From an uncultured Kiloniellales bacterium (GTDB lineage Bacteria > Pseudomonadota > Alphaproteobacteria > Kiloniellales > JAKSDN01), in assembly GCA_947258885.1 (NCBI GenBank), contig CAMYKD010000050.1:12879-61071 (forward strand): 48,193 nt of DNA, given 5' to 3'. Positions within the stretch are counted from its first letter, which is position 1; every line of letters starts with the position of its first letter. Below, in pieces: positions 23,819 through 32,159 of this stretch. The notes beneath the pieces are model-generated. The model did not search any database, was not told the origin of the DNA, and was given only the letters and a program-made list of their open reading frames with translations. The position numbers were made by a program, and so were the translations under genes.

Positions 23819-25014
23819 GCGAGGGCCTTTTCGTAGATCCGGTAGGTCTTGTAGGGCACCCCGCCGGCCGCCTCGATGACCTTGCGGGCCGGCAGGTTGT
23901 CCTCGAGCACCCAGGAGAGCTCGGCGCCCTTGTAGCCGGCCCGCCGGACGTTCTCGTGGACCTTCTCGATGACCGTATAGGCCAGCCCCGCGCCCATCGC
24001 GCCCCCCTGGTATTTCTTGCGCACCCCCATGAGCGGCATCCGCACCCTGGCGATCTTGCCGGCCTTCAGCCGGTAGAGCAGCTTGGCCCAGCCGAAGGGC
24101 AGGAGCGCGCCGTCCAGGTCGGCCATGGCTTCGTTGAGATCGGGCAGGGCGAGCGCGAAGGCGGCCGGATCGCCGTCGATCTCGACGATGCAGACGAAGT
24201 CCTCCCGGATCAGGGGTTTCATGTCCTTGGCGATCTTGGCGATCTCCACCTCGGAGAAGGGGATGAAGCCCCAGTTGTTCGACCAGGCGTCGTTGAAGAC
24301 CTCCAGCACCGCCTTCAGGTCCCGGCCGAACTTCGATTTCCGCAGCCGGCGAACGGTCACGTTCGGCCTCTTGGCCAGGTTGTCGACCAGGCGCCGCACC
24401 GCGCGCGGCACCGACCTGGCCGTGACCACGTCGAAGTCGTAGGCGATGAGGTCCCTGATCTTGGCGTAGCCCTGGTCCTCCAGGCGCCCGGCATAGTAAG
24501 GCGGCGCGTGGCCCATCATGAGCGCCGGCGGCCTGTCGTAGCCCTCGATCAGCAGGCCGGATTCGTCGTTGATCGACAGGCTGAAGGGGCCGCGCATGCC
24601 CCGCATGCCCCGCTCCTTGAGCCAGTCCTCGGCGGTTCGCAGCAGCACGGCGAAGGTCTCGTCGTCGTCCTCGGCCTCCAGGAAGCCGAAATGTCCACAG
24701 GCGTCCTGGTGCTGGCTGAGCGCGGCTTGATCGATCTGGGCGCTGATCCGGCCGACCGGCTCGCCGCCCCGTAGCGCCAGCCAGAACCGCACCTCGGCAT
24801 GGTCGAAGAACGGGTTGGCGGCGGGGTCCAGGTGCTGGCGCCGCTCGAACACGAGCGGCGGCACCCACCGGGGATCGTCCCGGTAGATCCGCCAGGGCAC
24901 GCGGATGAAGCGGTTCAGATCGGCCTTGTTCCGGACCTGGACGATCTCGATCGCCGAAGTGCCGGATGCCCGCTGCTCGCCCGCCGGGGCCGGTCGGGAC
25001 TCAGGTAGCGCCAT
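23815..25014 (-). CDS. bcerS: GNAT-fold N-acyltransferase, bacterial ceramide synthase type
   Basis: 399 residues. The N-terminal half has VRNKADLNRFIRVPWRIYRDDPRWVPPL, HAEVRFWLALRGGEPVGRISA and GPFSLSINDESGLLIEGYDRPP. The C-terminal half is a second GNAT-like domain (AWSNNWGFIPFSEVEIAKIAKD, GVRKKYQGGAMGAGLAYTVI, ELSWVLEDNLPARKVIEAAGG). In databases such proteins are often mislabelled as dATP pyrophosphohydrolase. The Caulobacter ceramide synthase, which N-acylates 3-ketosphinganine, belongs to this type. The nearby spt, acp, cerR and ligase genes support the same function here. Start ATG 25014 overlaps the hydroxylase stop by 14 bases, so these genes are coupled. Confidence 0.83.
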   Translation of the reverse strand: MALPESRPAPAGEQRASGTSAIEIVQVRNKADLNRFIRVPWRIYRDDPRWVPPLVFERRQHLDPAANPFFDHAEVRFWLALRGGEPVGRISAQIDQAALSQHQDACGHFGFLEAEDDDETFAVLLRTAEDWLKERGMRGMRGPFSLSINDESGLLIEGYDRPPALMMGHAPPYYAGRLEDQGYAKIRDLIAYDFDVVTARSVPRAVRRLVDNLAKRPNVTVRRLRKSKFGRDLKAVLEVFNDAWSNNWGFIPFSEVEIAKIAKDMKPLIREDFVCIVEIDGDPAAFALALPDLNEAMADLDGALLPFGWAKLLYRLKAGKIARVRMPLMGVRKKYQGGAMGAGLAYTVIEKVHENVRRAGYKGAELSWVLEDNLPARKVIEAAGGVPYKTYRIYEKALA

Positions 25015-25747
25015 GGCCTTCCCTCGCCAACGCGTCGCCCCCCTCTGCTTCGGTCAAATCCGCCACCCAGGGATATAGCTCCTGCTCCTGGCCGGTGTAT
25101 CCGAGGTTCCGGGCCGTGGGGCTGCGCGGCACGGCGCCCGGCTTGCCGTAGTAGGTGCCGAACACGTGGTCCCAGATATTGCTGGTGATGCCGAAATTGC
25201 CGGTCTCGTTGTGAAAGTGATGCGCCAGATGAAGCCGCTTGATCCGTTGCAGGTAGCGCAGTCTCGGCTTGTAGGACAGATGCTGGATGCAATGGCCGTA
25301 CTCGTAGAAGCAGATGATCACGAAGCCGGCGGCGAGGCCGGCCGGTATGCCGGGCAGTCCGGCCGAGAGCCAGCCGATCGGGGCGGTGACCAGCACGATG
25401 ATCGGCAGGGTCGTGTGCAGGGCGCCGTTCCAGAGCGCCGCGGTCCGCGGCGACTTGTACAGCCAGCGCCCGTGCAGCAGGAAGCGATGCAGCAGGTATT
25501 CGACCAGGGGATAGACCAGAAAGCACAGCCCCGCGGCAAGAAGCAGCGGCAACGGGGCCTCCATCAGATAGAGAGCCGCGCCGACGCAGACCGCGAACAG
25601 CAGGAGATAAACCTGGATCGCGGGATAGGTGAAATAGGCTTTCACCAGATCGCCGAGGGTCATTCTGTCGAGAAGGTAGTCTTGCTTGAGCCAGCTCTTG
25701 TAACCGATATCCACGTATTCACCCGATGTTTCCGAGATGCCGCCCAC
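25001..25747 (-). CDS. Fatty acid hydroxylase/sterol desaturase-family membrane oxygenase
   Basis: About 248 residues if the GTG at 25747 is the start; no ATG lies between it and residue 29, and the frame is open to 25891, so the start is uncertain. Four hydrophobic segments surround the di-iron histidine motifs: HRFLLH (His87, His92), His111, HCIQH (His152, His156) and HLAHHFHNE (His173, His176, His177, His179). The end motif NFGITSNIWDHVFGTYYGKPG is typical of the family. In other organisms such enzymes hydroxylate sphingoid bases (C4) or the fatty acyl chain (C2). The position directly before the ceramide synthase-type gene supports a hydroxylated ceramide product (inference). It heads the hydroxylase-bcerS-nucleotidyltransferase run. 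Confidence 0.85.
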   Translation of the reverse strand: MGGISETSGEYVDIGYKSWLKQDYLLDRMTLGDLVKAYFTYPAIQVYLLLFAVCVGAALYLMEAPLPLLLAAGLCFLVYPLVEYLLHRFLLHGRWLYKSPRTAALWNGALHTTLPIIVLVTAPIGWLSAGLPGIPAGLAAGFVIICFYEYGHCIQHLSYKPRLRYLQRIKRLHLAHHFHNETGNFGITSNIWDHVFGTYYGKPGAVPRSPTARNLGYTGQEQELYPWVADLTEAEGGDALAREGHGAT

Positions 25748-26148
25748 GCCGTGCCTGTTCCAGCCGGTCGTACGCCAGAATCGATGGACCGGGAAACGCC
25801 CGCCCTTGGCGATGCCGCACGACGGCGGCGCAGGTCCCGGCGCCCCCGCCGGGCCGATCCACCGATCGCGCGTCCTTTTAACCGATCTCAAGGGATTATC
25901 CTAGTATCGTTCGACACCCGTCGCGTCGGTCGGAACGCCCTGCGGATCGGCCTTTGACGTGCCTCTTGCTTGGTGCGCTTTCTCGACCACGGCGCAAATG
26001 GCGTTGGCCCGATCGGCACGGGCCGCCGGGCGGTGCGGTGCGCCGCACGAAAGGCCTGTTTTCGGCCGGTCCGGCGCGCTAAACCTAGCCTCGCCAAGGA
26101 ACGCCCCCTGCTGGCAGAGGGCACTCATAGGGCACGCAAGCAGACGGC
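25748..26148. promoter_or_regulatory. Divergent intergenic region between the hydroxylase and lptF-like genes
   Basis: About 400 bases without a convincing gene; open frames here look like chance in GC-rich sequence. Two divergent operons start from it. On the minus strand GATAAT (25900-25895) is a good -10 element, but no strong -35 is seen 17 bases upstream. The sequence around it (TTATCCTAGTATCG) is the only AT-richer patch. Exact promoters cannot be fixed from sequence alone. Confidence 0.4.
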
Positions 26149-27330
26149 ATGATCAATACCATCGATCGTTACATCCTGCGGCAGGTCATCGTGACGTCGG
26201 CGGCGATGATCGGTGTTGCGCTGGCAGTCCTGCTGTTGGAGCGGCTGCTCCGAATCCTCGAACGCGCGGTCAACGCGGACGCGGTTCTCGGCTACGTGTC
26301 CCGGATGCTGGTGACCCTGATCCCGCATTACCTAGGAGTCTCCCTACCGCTCGCCTTCTTCCTCGGCATCATCTTGACCTTCAACCGCTTGAACCGCGAC
26401 AACGAGCTCGCGGTCATGACCGCTGCCGGGGCGGGCTTGCGGCGGCTGATGGCACCGGTCATGGGCCTGGCCCTGCTGCTTGCGGTGTTCGCCGCGATCA
26501 CCGTCAGCTATCTCCAACCGTTGGCGCGCTACAACTACCGGGCCTTGAACGTGGCGGCGGCTCACGCATCGCTCAGCGCGGCGGTAAAGGAGGGCACCTT
26601 TGTACATGCCGACGGCATGACCTTCATCGCGGAGGAGACGTCGCGCAACGGCCAGAACCTTCGCAAGGTCTTCGTCTACGAAGAGAACGAGGACGGAAAG
26701 TCCATCGTCACGACCGCCGACGATGCCACTCTGCGCAGGGCCGCCGACGATGCGGGCTCGATATTGGTCCTCAGAGACGGACGGCGATCCAAGATCGGCC
26801 GGGACCAAGGGGACGGCACCCTGATATTCGAGCAGTTCCAATGGCCCATCGACGCATCCGGCAAGGCGGTTCGGGCCCGGGGCAAGGACGAGCGAGAGCT
26901 TACCCTACCGGAACTCTGGGCGGTGATGTCGGCGCCGCTGGACCGGATCAGTGCGTCGGAGGCCCGTGCGGAGCTGCATGCCCGCCTGGTCAGATTGTCG
27001 TCGATTCTCGTCCTGCCATTGCTTGCCGTACCGCTGGCCCTCGGTGGCGGGCGCGGCGGCCAGTCCTACGGGATCGCCGTCGGACTGCTGACCCTGCTGG
27101 TTTACGAACAGGTCGTAAAGTTCGGCGAGTCCATGGCGGATCTCGACCGCCTTACTCCATGGCTCGGCATGTGGCTTCCCCTCGCCGTGCTGGCAGCGGG
27201 CAGCGGCCTCCTCTCCTACCGGGCGGCCTCCAAGGTTTCGAAAGGCAGGCTGCGCAGGCTGCCGGCACCTGTCGAAATCCTCCTCTCGATCAGGAGACGT
27301 CTGAGACCATGGCGGCGGTGGCGAATTTGA
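26149..27330 (+). CDS. lptF: LptF-like permease, probably for sphingolipid export
   Basis: 393 residues. The YjgP/YjgQ (LptF/LptG) architecture is clear. An N-terminal helix starts INTIDRYILRQVI, followed by VALAVLLLERLLRIL. Two more membrane segments follow (LGVSLPLAFFLGIILTFNRL and LMAPVMGLALLLAVFAAITV). The periplasmic beta-jellyroll domain spans about residues 140-265 (GTFVHADGMTFIAEETSRNG and onward). The C-terminal segments are LSSILVLPLLAVPLALG and WLPLAVLAAGSGLLSY. LptF partners LptG and LptB to extract lipids from the inner membrane. Being next to lptG and the ceramide-kinase-type gene, this pair is more likely dedicated to sphingolipid than to LPS; the housekeeping lptFG genes would lie elsewhere. 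First gene of the plus-strand run; overlaps lptG by 22 bases. Confidence 0.87.
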   Translation: MINTIDRYILRQVIVTSAAMIGVALAVLLLERLLRILERAVNADAVLGYVSRMLVTLIPHYLGVSLPLAFFLGIILTFNRLNRDNELAVMTAAGAGLRRLMAPVMGLALLLAVFAAITVSYLQPLARYNYRALNVAAAHASLSAAVKEGTFVHADGMTFIAEETSRNGQNLRKVFVYEENEDGKSIVTTADDATLRRAADDAGSILVLRDGRRSKIGRDQGDGTLIFEQFQWPIDASGKAVRARGKDERELTLPELWAVMSAPLDRISASEARAELHARLVRLSSILVLPLLAVPLALGGGRGGQSYGIAVGLLTLLVYEQVVKFGESMADLDRLTPWLGMWLPLAVLAAGSGLLSYRAASKVSKGRLRRLPAPVEILLSIRRRLRPWRRWRI

Positions 27331-28400
27331 TCTCCATCGTCGGCGGATATGTTGCGCGCCTGTTCCTGGCCCGCTTGCTGGTGATCCTGGTGGCGCTGGC
27401 CGCACTGATGGTCATGGCCGATCTGCTGGCCAACAGCGACGAGATCATCGAGACCACTCAGGACGTGGCGTGGTCCTTGAGCAGATACACCGTTCTCAGG
27501 CTGCCGGCTATTCTGGCACAGGTCATACCCGTATCGGTCCTACTGGCCTCTCTGACCCTGTTGGCCGGACTTGCGCGACACAGCGAGCTGACTGCCATCT
27601 TTGGCGCCGGGTTGTCCCACTTCAGGGTGATCCTGATGCTGATGCCGGCGACTCTGTCGATCGCCGTGGCGCAGTTCATAATCGAGGACCAGGCGGTGCC
27701 GCCGGCCAGCGCACGCCTGCGCGCCTGGGGCGTCGGTGACTACAAGGTTCTTGTCGCAGGCGCACCACACCATACGACCTGGATCCGTCAAGGCGCAAAT
27801 CTTGTTCGGATTGGCCGCGTCGAGGCGGCTCGAGACGAGATCTTCGACGTGACGATCTTTCACCGGGATAGCGAAGGACAGTTGATCGAGAAAGTCGAGG
27901 CCCGGAGTGCGGCCTACGACGATGGAAACTGGACCCTGAGGGAGATTGTCCGGACCGATCCGGATACCGGAGCGTCGACCAACGTCGCGCGCCTGACCTG
28001 GCCGGGGGCCATCGAAAGCGCCGTGCTGCATTCGCTCAGCGTCCATCCTCGGGAACTGCCCTGGACCGAGGTCAAACAACTCGCCGAAAAATCGGGCTAC
28101 GGCAACCAACCGACCTATCTCTACGAGATCTGGATTCAGAAAAGGATCGCCCGCCCGATTGGCACAGTTCTTATGGTCTTCCTGGCGGTGGCGTCGGTGC
28201 AGCGCATGCATCCGCGCCGGCCCGCCGGACTCATGCTGGCGGCCGGCATCGGGATAGGGTTCGTCTATTGGATATTCGACGAGTTGGTGGTGACGATCGG
28301 CGAGGCGGGGCTCTTGCCCTCGGTGCTGGCAGCCTGGACCGCGCCCTTCGTTCTGGGCGCCATCGCCAACGCGTTGATCCTGCGTCAGGATGGGCGCTAA
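27309..28400 (+). CDS. lptG: LptG-like permease
   Basis: 363 residues from ATG 27309 (AGGAGA about 10 bases upstream), overlapping lptF. N-terminal helix YVARLFLARLLVILVALAALMVMADLLANSDEI, then RLPAILAQVIPVSVLLASLTLLAGLARHSELTAIFGAGLS with the coupling-helix region that contacts LptB. The periplasmic jellyroll domain spans about residues 125-255 (QGANLVRIGRVEA and onward). The C-terminal membrane part is RPIGTVLMVFLAVASVQ, then RPAGLMLAAGIGIGFVYWIFDELV, the last close to the standard LptG wording. No LptB, LptC or LptA gene is near, so it would share an ATPase from elsewhere. Presumed to form a heterodimer with the upstream protein. Confidence 0.87.
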   Translation: MAAVANLISIVGGYVARLFLARLLVILVALAALMVMADLLANSDEIIETTQDVAWSLSRYTVLRLPAILAQVIPVSVLLASLTLLAGLARHSELTAIFGAGLSHFRVILMLMPATLSIAVAQFIIEDQAVPPASARLRAWGVGDYKVLVAGAPHHTTWIRQGANLVRIGRVEAARDEIFDVTIFHRDSEGQLIEKVEARSAAYDDGNWTLREIVRTDPDTGASTNVARLTWPGAIESAVLHSLSVHPRELPWTEVKQLAEKSGYGNQPTYLYEIWIQKRIARPIGTVLMVFLAVASVQRMHPRRPAGLMLAAGIGIGFVYWIFDELVVTIGEAGLLPSVLAAWTAPFVLGAIANALILRQDGR

Positions 28401-28428
28401 CGCCAAGGTATGAGGTGATCGCGGAGCA

Positions 28429-29385
28429 ATGAAGATCGGTCTGATCAGCAATACGCTGAGCCAGCGCAACAAACGCGGCCTGCCGAAGCCCTCCGGAGCG
28501 TCATCCTGCGGTGTCGAGGTGCTCCACAGGCCTCTCGACGGTATTGACGGCATGGCCGAGGTTCTCGACGAGTTCGCGGCGGTCGAAGTCGGGTTGATCG
28601 CCGTCAACGGGGGCGACGGTACCATCTCGGCGGCCCTGACTGGGCTCATGGAGCGGCCCCGCTTCGAGGAGGTGCCACCGCTCGCGCTTCTGTCCGGCGG
28701 TATGCTCAACATGAGCGCGGCAGACGCGGGCCTCAAAGGGGGCCCCGAAAAAGCCTTGGCACGCTTGGCCGCGCGTGCCGCCGAGCCCGATCTGGCCGGC
28801 GCCTGCATAGAGCGCGAGGTGATCCGGCTGAGCTACAGCAGGAACAAGCTTCCGGTCTACGGATTGTTTTTCGGCACGGCCGCCATCTATCGGGGTATCG
28901 TGCTGTGCAGCGAACGGGTGCACACGGCCAAGCTCAAATCCACCACGGCTGCGGCCGCGACACTTGCCTATATGCTGGGCCGCTATTTCTTCGGGCGCGG
29001 CGCGGCCGATCCCTTGCTTGCCGGAGACGACATGACCGTGCGGTTCGATGGCGCGCCGGGCAAGGAGGTGACCCAGTTCCTGGCACTGGTCACCACATTG
29101 GATCGCTTGATGTTGAAATCGCGGCCCTATTGGGGCCGGGGAGCCGGACGGCTGCGCTACATGGGGATCACCTATCCGCCCAGGCGGTTGGGCCGTTCGG
29201 CCTATCGCGTCCTCTACGGCCCCCCGGATCGCCGTCTGCCGGAGGAGTACGTGAGCCTCAATGCCGACAAGGTGGTCTTCGAGATGACCTGCCCCTTTAC
29301 GCTGGACGGGGAACTCTTCGATCCGGAACCCGGCACGCCGGTGGAACTGAGCGGGGCCGGCCGCTTGCGCTTCGTGCAGTGTTGA
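28429..29385 (+). CDS. cpgB: DAGK-family lipid kinase, ceramide kinase type
   Basis: 318 residues. The catalytic nucleotide motif is NGGDGT (residues 60-65), and the second Gly-rich region is LLSGGMLNMSAADAGLKGG (about 88-106). It lacks the typical C-terminal GGG motif wording of YegS but keeps the beta-rich domain after residue 120. In Caulobacter a divergent DAGK-family kinase (CpgB) phosphorylates ceramide; the location here, between lptG and spt, argues for the same function. Substrate assignment is inferred; diacylglycerol or another lipid alcohol cannot be excluded. The gene starts 28 bases after lptG (ATG 28429 with GGAG upstream) and precedes the TAM41-like gene by 26 bases, so the four genes look like one transcript. 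Confidence 0.78.
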   Translation: MKIGLISNTLSQRNKRGLPKPSGASSCGVEVLHRPLDGIDGMAEVLDEFAAVEVGLIAVNGGDGTISAALTGLMERPRFEEVPPLALLSGGMLNMSAADAGLKGGPEKALARLAARAAEPDLAGACIEREVIRLSYSRNKLPVYGLFFGTAAIYRGIVLCSERVHTAKLKSTTAAAATLAYMLGRYFFGRGAADPLLAGDDMTVRFDGAPGKEVTQFLALVTTLDRLMLKSRPYWGRGAGRLRYMGITYPPRRLGRSAYRVLYGPPDRRLPEEYVSLNADKVVFEMTCPFTLDGELFDPEPGTPVELSGAGRLRFVQC

Positions 29386-29411
29386 GCGAGCCTCCGACAG
29401 GCGGCCGGTCG

Positions 29412-30344
29412 ATGAGCGCGATAATCTTGCGCGAACTTCGCCAGCCGGTCGCGGCATCGGTCCGGGTGGCCGCACAGGAGGTCCGTCGGCGTCACGGCGC
29501 TTCGCTTGTCGCGTGCCTGTTCTACGGGTCCTGTCTCAGGGACGGCCGGGACGAGGACCGTGTCATCGACTTCTACGCCATAGCCGACGACTACCGGCGT
29601 TTCTACGATAGCTGGGTCCCGGCGGTCCTGAACGCCATTCTGCCGCCCAACGTCTACTACCTCGAAACTCCTTTCGAGGATCGGGTGGTCCGGGCGAAGT
29701 ACGCGGTCGTGTCGCTCGGGCATTTGATCCGCCGCACCTCGCCGGCGGCCTTCCAGCCTTCGCTCTGGGGCCGGCTCGCACAGCCCTGCGCGCTGGTCTA
29801 TGCGCGCGATGCCGTTGCGGAGGAGACGGTGGCCGGCGCGCTTGCGGCGGCGGTGCAGACCATGGCGGGCGAGACGCTGGCCCTGATGCCGGCCGAATTC
29901 ACGCCGGACCAGCTGTGGACCAGGGCCTTTCGGGAAAGCTACGGCACGGAATTGAGGGCAGAGCGATCCAACCGGCCCCAAGACCTGTATCGCGCCTACT
30001 CGGAGCGCTATGACGGCCTGACCGCCGCGGCGCTGTCCGGTTTGGAGTGCCGAGCGGCAGACGACGCGGCGGGCGCGCCGGCGATCCGCCATCGGGCGGG
30101 TGCGGGCAAGCGCCGAGCGGCCCGGCTGCGTTGGATGATCAGGCGTCTGCTTGGGAAAACCACGCACGTGCTGAGGCTCCTGAAGGCCGCCTATACCTTC
30201 ACGGACGGGCTGGACTACATCCTCTGGAAGATCGAGAAGCACTCGGGCGTGCACACGACACCCACGCCATGGCAGCGGCGTCATCCGCTCATGGCCGCGC
30301 CATCGCTGGCCTGGCGGCTCTATCGGCGCGGCGCCTTCCGCTGA
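29412..30344 (+). CDS. TAM41-like nucleotidyltransferase (candidate CDP-lipid synthase)
   Basis: 310 residues. The sequence follows the mitochondrial phosphatidate cytidylyltransferase TAM41 segment by segment. LFYGSCLRDG corresponds to the GYGS nucleotide loop. VIDFYAIADDYRRFYDSW corresponds to the metal-binding IDxxxxV region. Next come LPPNVYYLE, then KYAVVSLGHLIRR, then WGRLAQP (matching the AGRLxKP block) and FRESYGTELRAE near residue 175. The C-terminal third (about 215-310) is basic, with a possible membrane-associated helix. TAM41 makes CDP-diacylglycerol from phosphatidate and CTP. Next to a ceramide kinase-type gene, a CDP-ceramide or modified head-group product is an attractive inference. 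Assigned from motif order only. Confidence 0.72.
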   Translation: MSAIILRELRQPVAASVRVAAQEVRRRHGASLVACLFYGSCLRDGRDEDRVIDFYAIADDYRRFYDSWVPAVLNAILPPNVYYLETPFEDRVVRAKYAVVSLGHLIRRTSPAAFQPSLWGRLAQPCALVYARDAVAEETVAGALAAAVQTMAGETLALMPAEFTPDQLWTRAFRESYGTELRAERSNRPQDLYRAYSERYDGLTAAALSGLECRAADDAAGAPAIRHRAGAGKRRAARLRWMIRRLLGKTTHVLRLLKAAYTFTDGLDYILWKIEKHSGVHTTPTPWQRRHPLMAAPSLAWRLYRRGAFR

Positions 30345-30351
30345 AAGCGCG

Positions 30352-30365
30352 CCGCGCCGGCGCGG
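30352..30365. terminator. GC-rich palindrome between convergent operons
   Basis: CCGCGCCGGCGCGG is a perfect 14-base palindrome in the 26-base gap between the TAM41-like gene (+) and spt (-). It could end both transcripts, but there is no T run and no proper loop, so this is a weak call. Confidence 0.3.
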
Positions 30366-30370
30366 TCAGG

Positions 30371-31606
30371 CTACTCGGCCGACTGGCGCAGCAGATACCG
30401 CCCGGCGTTCTGCGCCTCGTAGGCGTGCATTTCCTCGGCCACCTGCCCGAAGGCCTCCGCGATCCAGTCGATCTGCTCCGGCGTATGGGCGGCGGACGCG
30501 CTGCAGCGTAGCAGCGAGGTGCTGTTCGGCGTTCCGGGCGGTATTGCAAGGTTCACGTAGACGCCGGCCTGGAGCAGCTTGTTCCAGTACATGACCGCCT
30601 GCTCCTGCGTCGCGATCTTCACCGCGATGATCGGGCTGGGCGGCGCGGCGAGGGTCAATCCGAACGCGCTCAACCGGTCGTAGAGCGCGTGCGCGTTGCG
30701 CCACAGCGTCTCCTGCAGTCCCGGATCGCTCCGCAGGCGCCCGAGGGCCGTCGTGACCGAGGCCACGTTGGACGGCGACAGGGAGGCCGTGAACATGTAC
30801 GGCCGGCTTGCGAAACGCAGGAAGGGGAACTTGGGATGGTCCGAGGCGCAGAAGCCGCCGATCGAGCCCAGGCTCTTGCTGAAGGTGCCCACGACGAAAT
30901 CGACGTCGTCCAGCACCCCGGCGTGCTCGGCAACGCCACGACCTTTCTCGCCGAAGACGCCGACCGAATGGGCCTCGTCCACATAGAGATAGGCCTTGTG
31001 CCGGCGTTTGACCTCGGCGAACTCGGCCAGCGGCGCAATGTCGCCGAACATGCTGTACAAGCCCTCGACGATGATCAGCTTGTTCGTGTCCTTGCTGTCG
31101 AGCCGCTTCAGCCTCTTATCCAGGTCCTCCGGGCAGTTGTGCCGGAAGCGGATGACCGTGGCCCCGGTCATGCGGCAGCCGTCGTAGATGCAGGCGTGAC
31201 AGTCGGCATCCAACAGGATGTAATCGCCGGGCCCGGCCAAGGCGGAGATGACGCCCAGATTAGCCTGATAGCCCGTCGGGAAGACCATGGACGAGGCAAA
31301 TCCGAAGAAGGACGCGATATCGTCCTCCAGCCTGCGGTGCTCCGAATAGGTGCCATTGGCGATCCGTGATCCGGTCGTGCCCGTGCCCAGCCGATCGAGC
31401 GCATCGTGGGCTGCGTCCACGCAATCCTGGTCGAAGGTCAGGCCGAGGTAGTTGTTGGTGCCGGCCAGCACGACATTTCGTCCCTGGATTATGGCTTCCG
31501 TGGCGGAGCACATCTTATCCATGCACACACCGAAGGGGTCTCTGCCGGCCGAAACGATTTGCTCGTGCAGTCCTGGCAGACCGGCTATTTTGTCAAAAAG
31601 ATCCAT
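30371..31606 (-). CDS. spt: Serine palmitoyltransferase (alpha-oxoamine synthase family)
   Basis: 411 residues. PLP lysine Lys244 in GTFSKSLGSIGG, ring-stacking His137 in DADCHACIYDG, Asp210 and His213 in VDEAHSVG. The sequence TGATVIRFRHN (about 147-157) is a feature of bacterial SPTs within the alpha-oxoamine synthases, as is the N-terminal NNYLGLT and GTGTTGSRIANGTY. It condenses serine with a palmitoyl group to 3-ketosphinganine. It lies four bases after an ACP gene, so the acyl donor is probably acyl-ACP. 2-amino-3-ketobutyrate ligase and BioF are unlikely in this gene context. Confidence 0.92.
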   Translation of the reverse strand: MDLFDKIAGLPGLHEQIVSAGRDPFGVCMDKMCSATEAIIQGRNVVLAGTNNYLGLTFDQDCVDAAHDALDRLGTGTTGSRIANGTYSEHRRLEDDIASFFGFASSMVFPTGYQANLGVISALAGPGDYILLDADCHACIYDGCRMTGATVIRFRHNCPEDLDKRLKRLDSKDTNKLIIVEGLYSMFGDIAPLAEFAEVKRRHKAYLYVDEAHSVGVFGEKGRGVAEHAGVLDDVDFVVGTFSKSLGSIGGFCASDHPKFPFLRFASRPYMFTASLSPSNVASVTTALGRLRSDPGLQETLWRNAHALYDRLSAFGLTLAAPPSPIIAVKIATQEQAVMYWNKLLQAGVYVNLAIPPGTPNSTSLLRCSASAAHTPEQIDWIAEAFGQVAEEMHAYEAQNAGRYLLRQSAE

Positions 31607-31610
31607 GTGC

Positions 31611-31877
31611 CTACTGGGCCCCCGCCTGTTTGTGTATTGCTCGGACCAGATCCCCCACTGTCCGAATTTCCGACAAGAGATTCATCGGAAATGAAATGCC
31701 GTACTCATCCTCGACTTCCATGATCAAGTCGAGCACTGCAACCGAATCGATCTCCAAGTCTCCCGTGATGTCGGTTTCGGCCGTCAGATCTAGGTTTCTG
31801 ACGTTGAACTGCTGCAACTTTCGGCAGACTTTACGCAAAACCAAGTCGTCTGCGACATCCATCGAGCCAGATACCAT
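31611..31877 (-). CDS. Dedicated acyl carrier protein
   Basis: 88 residues (or 83 if translation starts at the ATG at 31862). The phosphopantetheine site is LEIDSVAVLDLI (Ser45 from the first Met). The usual DSL is DSV here; helix II continues DLIMEVEDEYGISFP. It is acidic, apart from a basic N-terminal extension (RKVCRKLQQFNVRNLDL) that is unlike housekeeping AcpP. In Caulobacter a separate ACP with its own ligase supplies acyl chains for ceramide; the neighbours spt and ligase suggest the same here. Four bases separate it from spt. The 282-base gap upstream (to cerR) may hold a promoter; an AT-richer patch at 31970-31990 is the best candidate. Confidence 0.9.
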   Translation of the reverse strand: MVSGSMDVADDLVLRKVCRKLQQFNVRNLDLTAETDITGDLEIDSVAVLDLIMEVEDEYGISFPMNLLSEIRTVGDLVRAIHKQAGAQ

Positions 31878-32159
31878 CCTAATCGTTACTGTTTGGTTTA
31901 GCTCTTCCGGTGACTTTCCGCCACGACCTGCCCGAAGTGTTTAGCAATGTCGCCTTCAAGCACTCAAATCACCGTTTGTTACAATATGTTTCGAGGTCAC
32001 CATGCTGTATTCTTTGCGCTAGCGCCTTTGTGCTAGCCGCCGTCAATTCCGTTACTCTTCGCCTTGACCGACGCGGCCTCCGGGGCCGTACGATCGGGCT
32101 CCATCGGCCGACTGTGCCTCGGCGTTTCATCGACACGACGCGCCTCTTTCCGATTCTCG

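Noticed and set aside
23815-25014. dATP pyrophosphohydrolase
   Set aside because: A label such proteins often carry in databases, but the sequence has GNAT-like domains and no Nudix motif; gene context supports an N-acyltransferase.
26149-28400. Main LPS-export lptFG genes
   Set aside because: Not excluded, but embedded among sphingolipid genes with no lptA/lptB/lptC; a dedicated copy is more likely.
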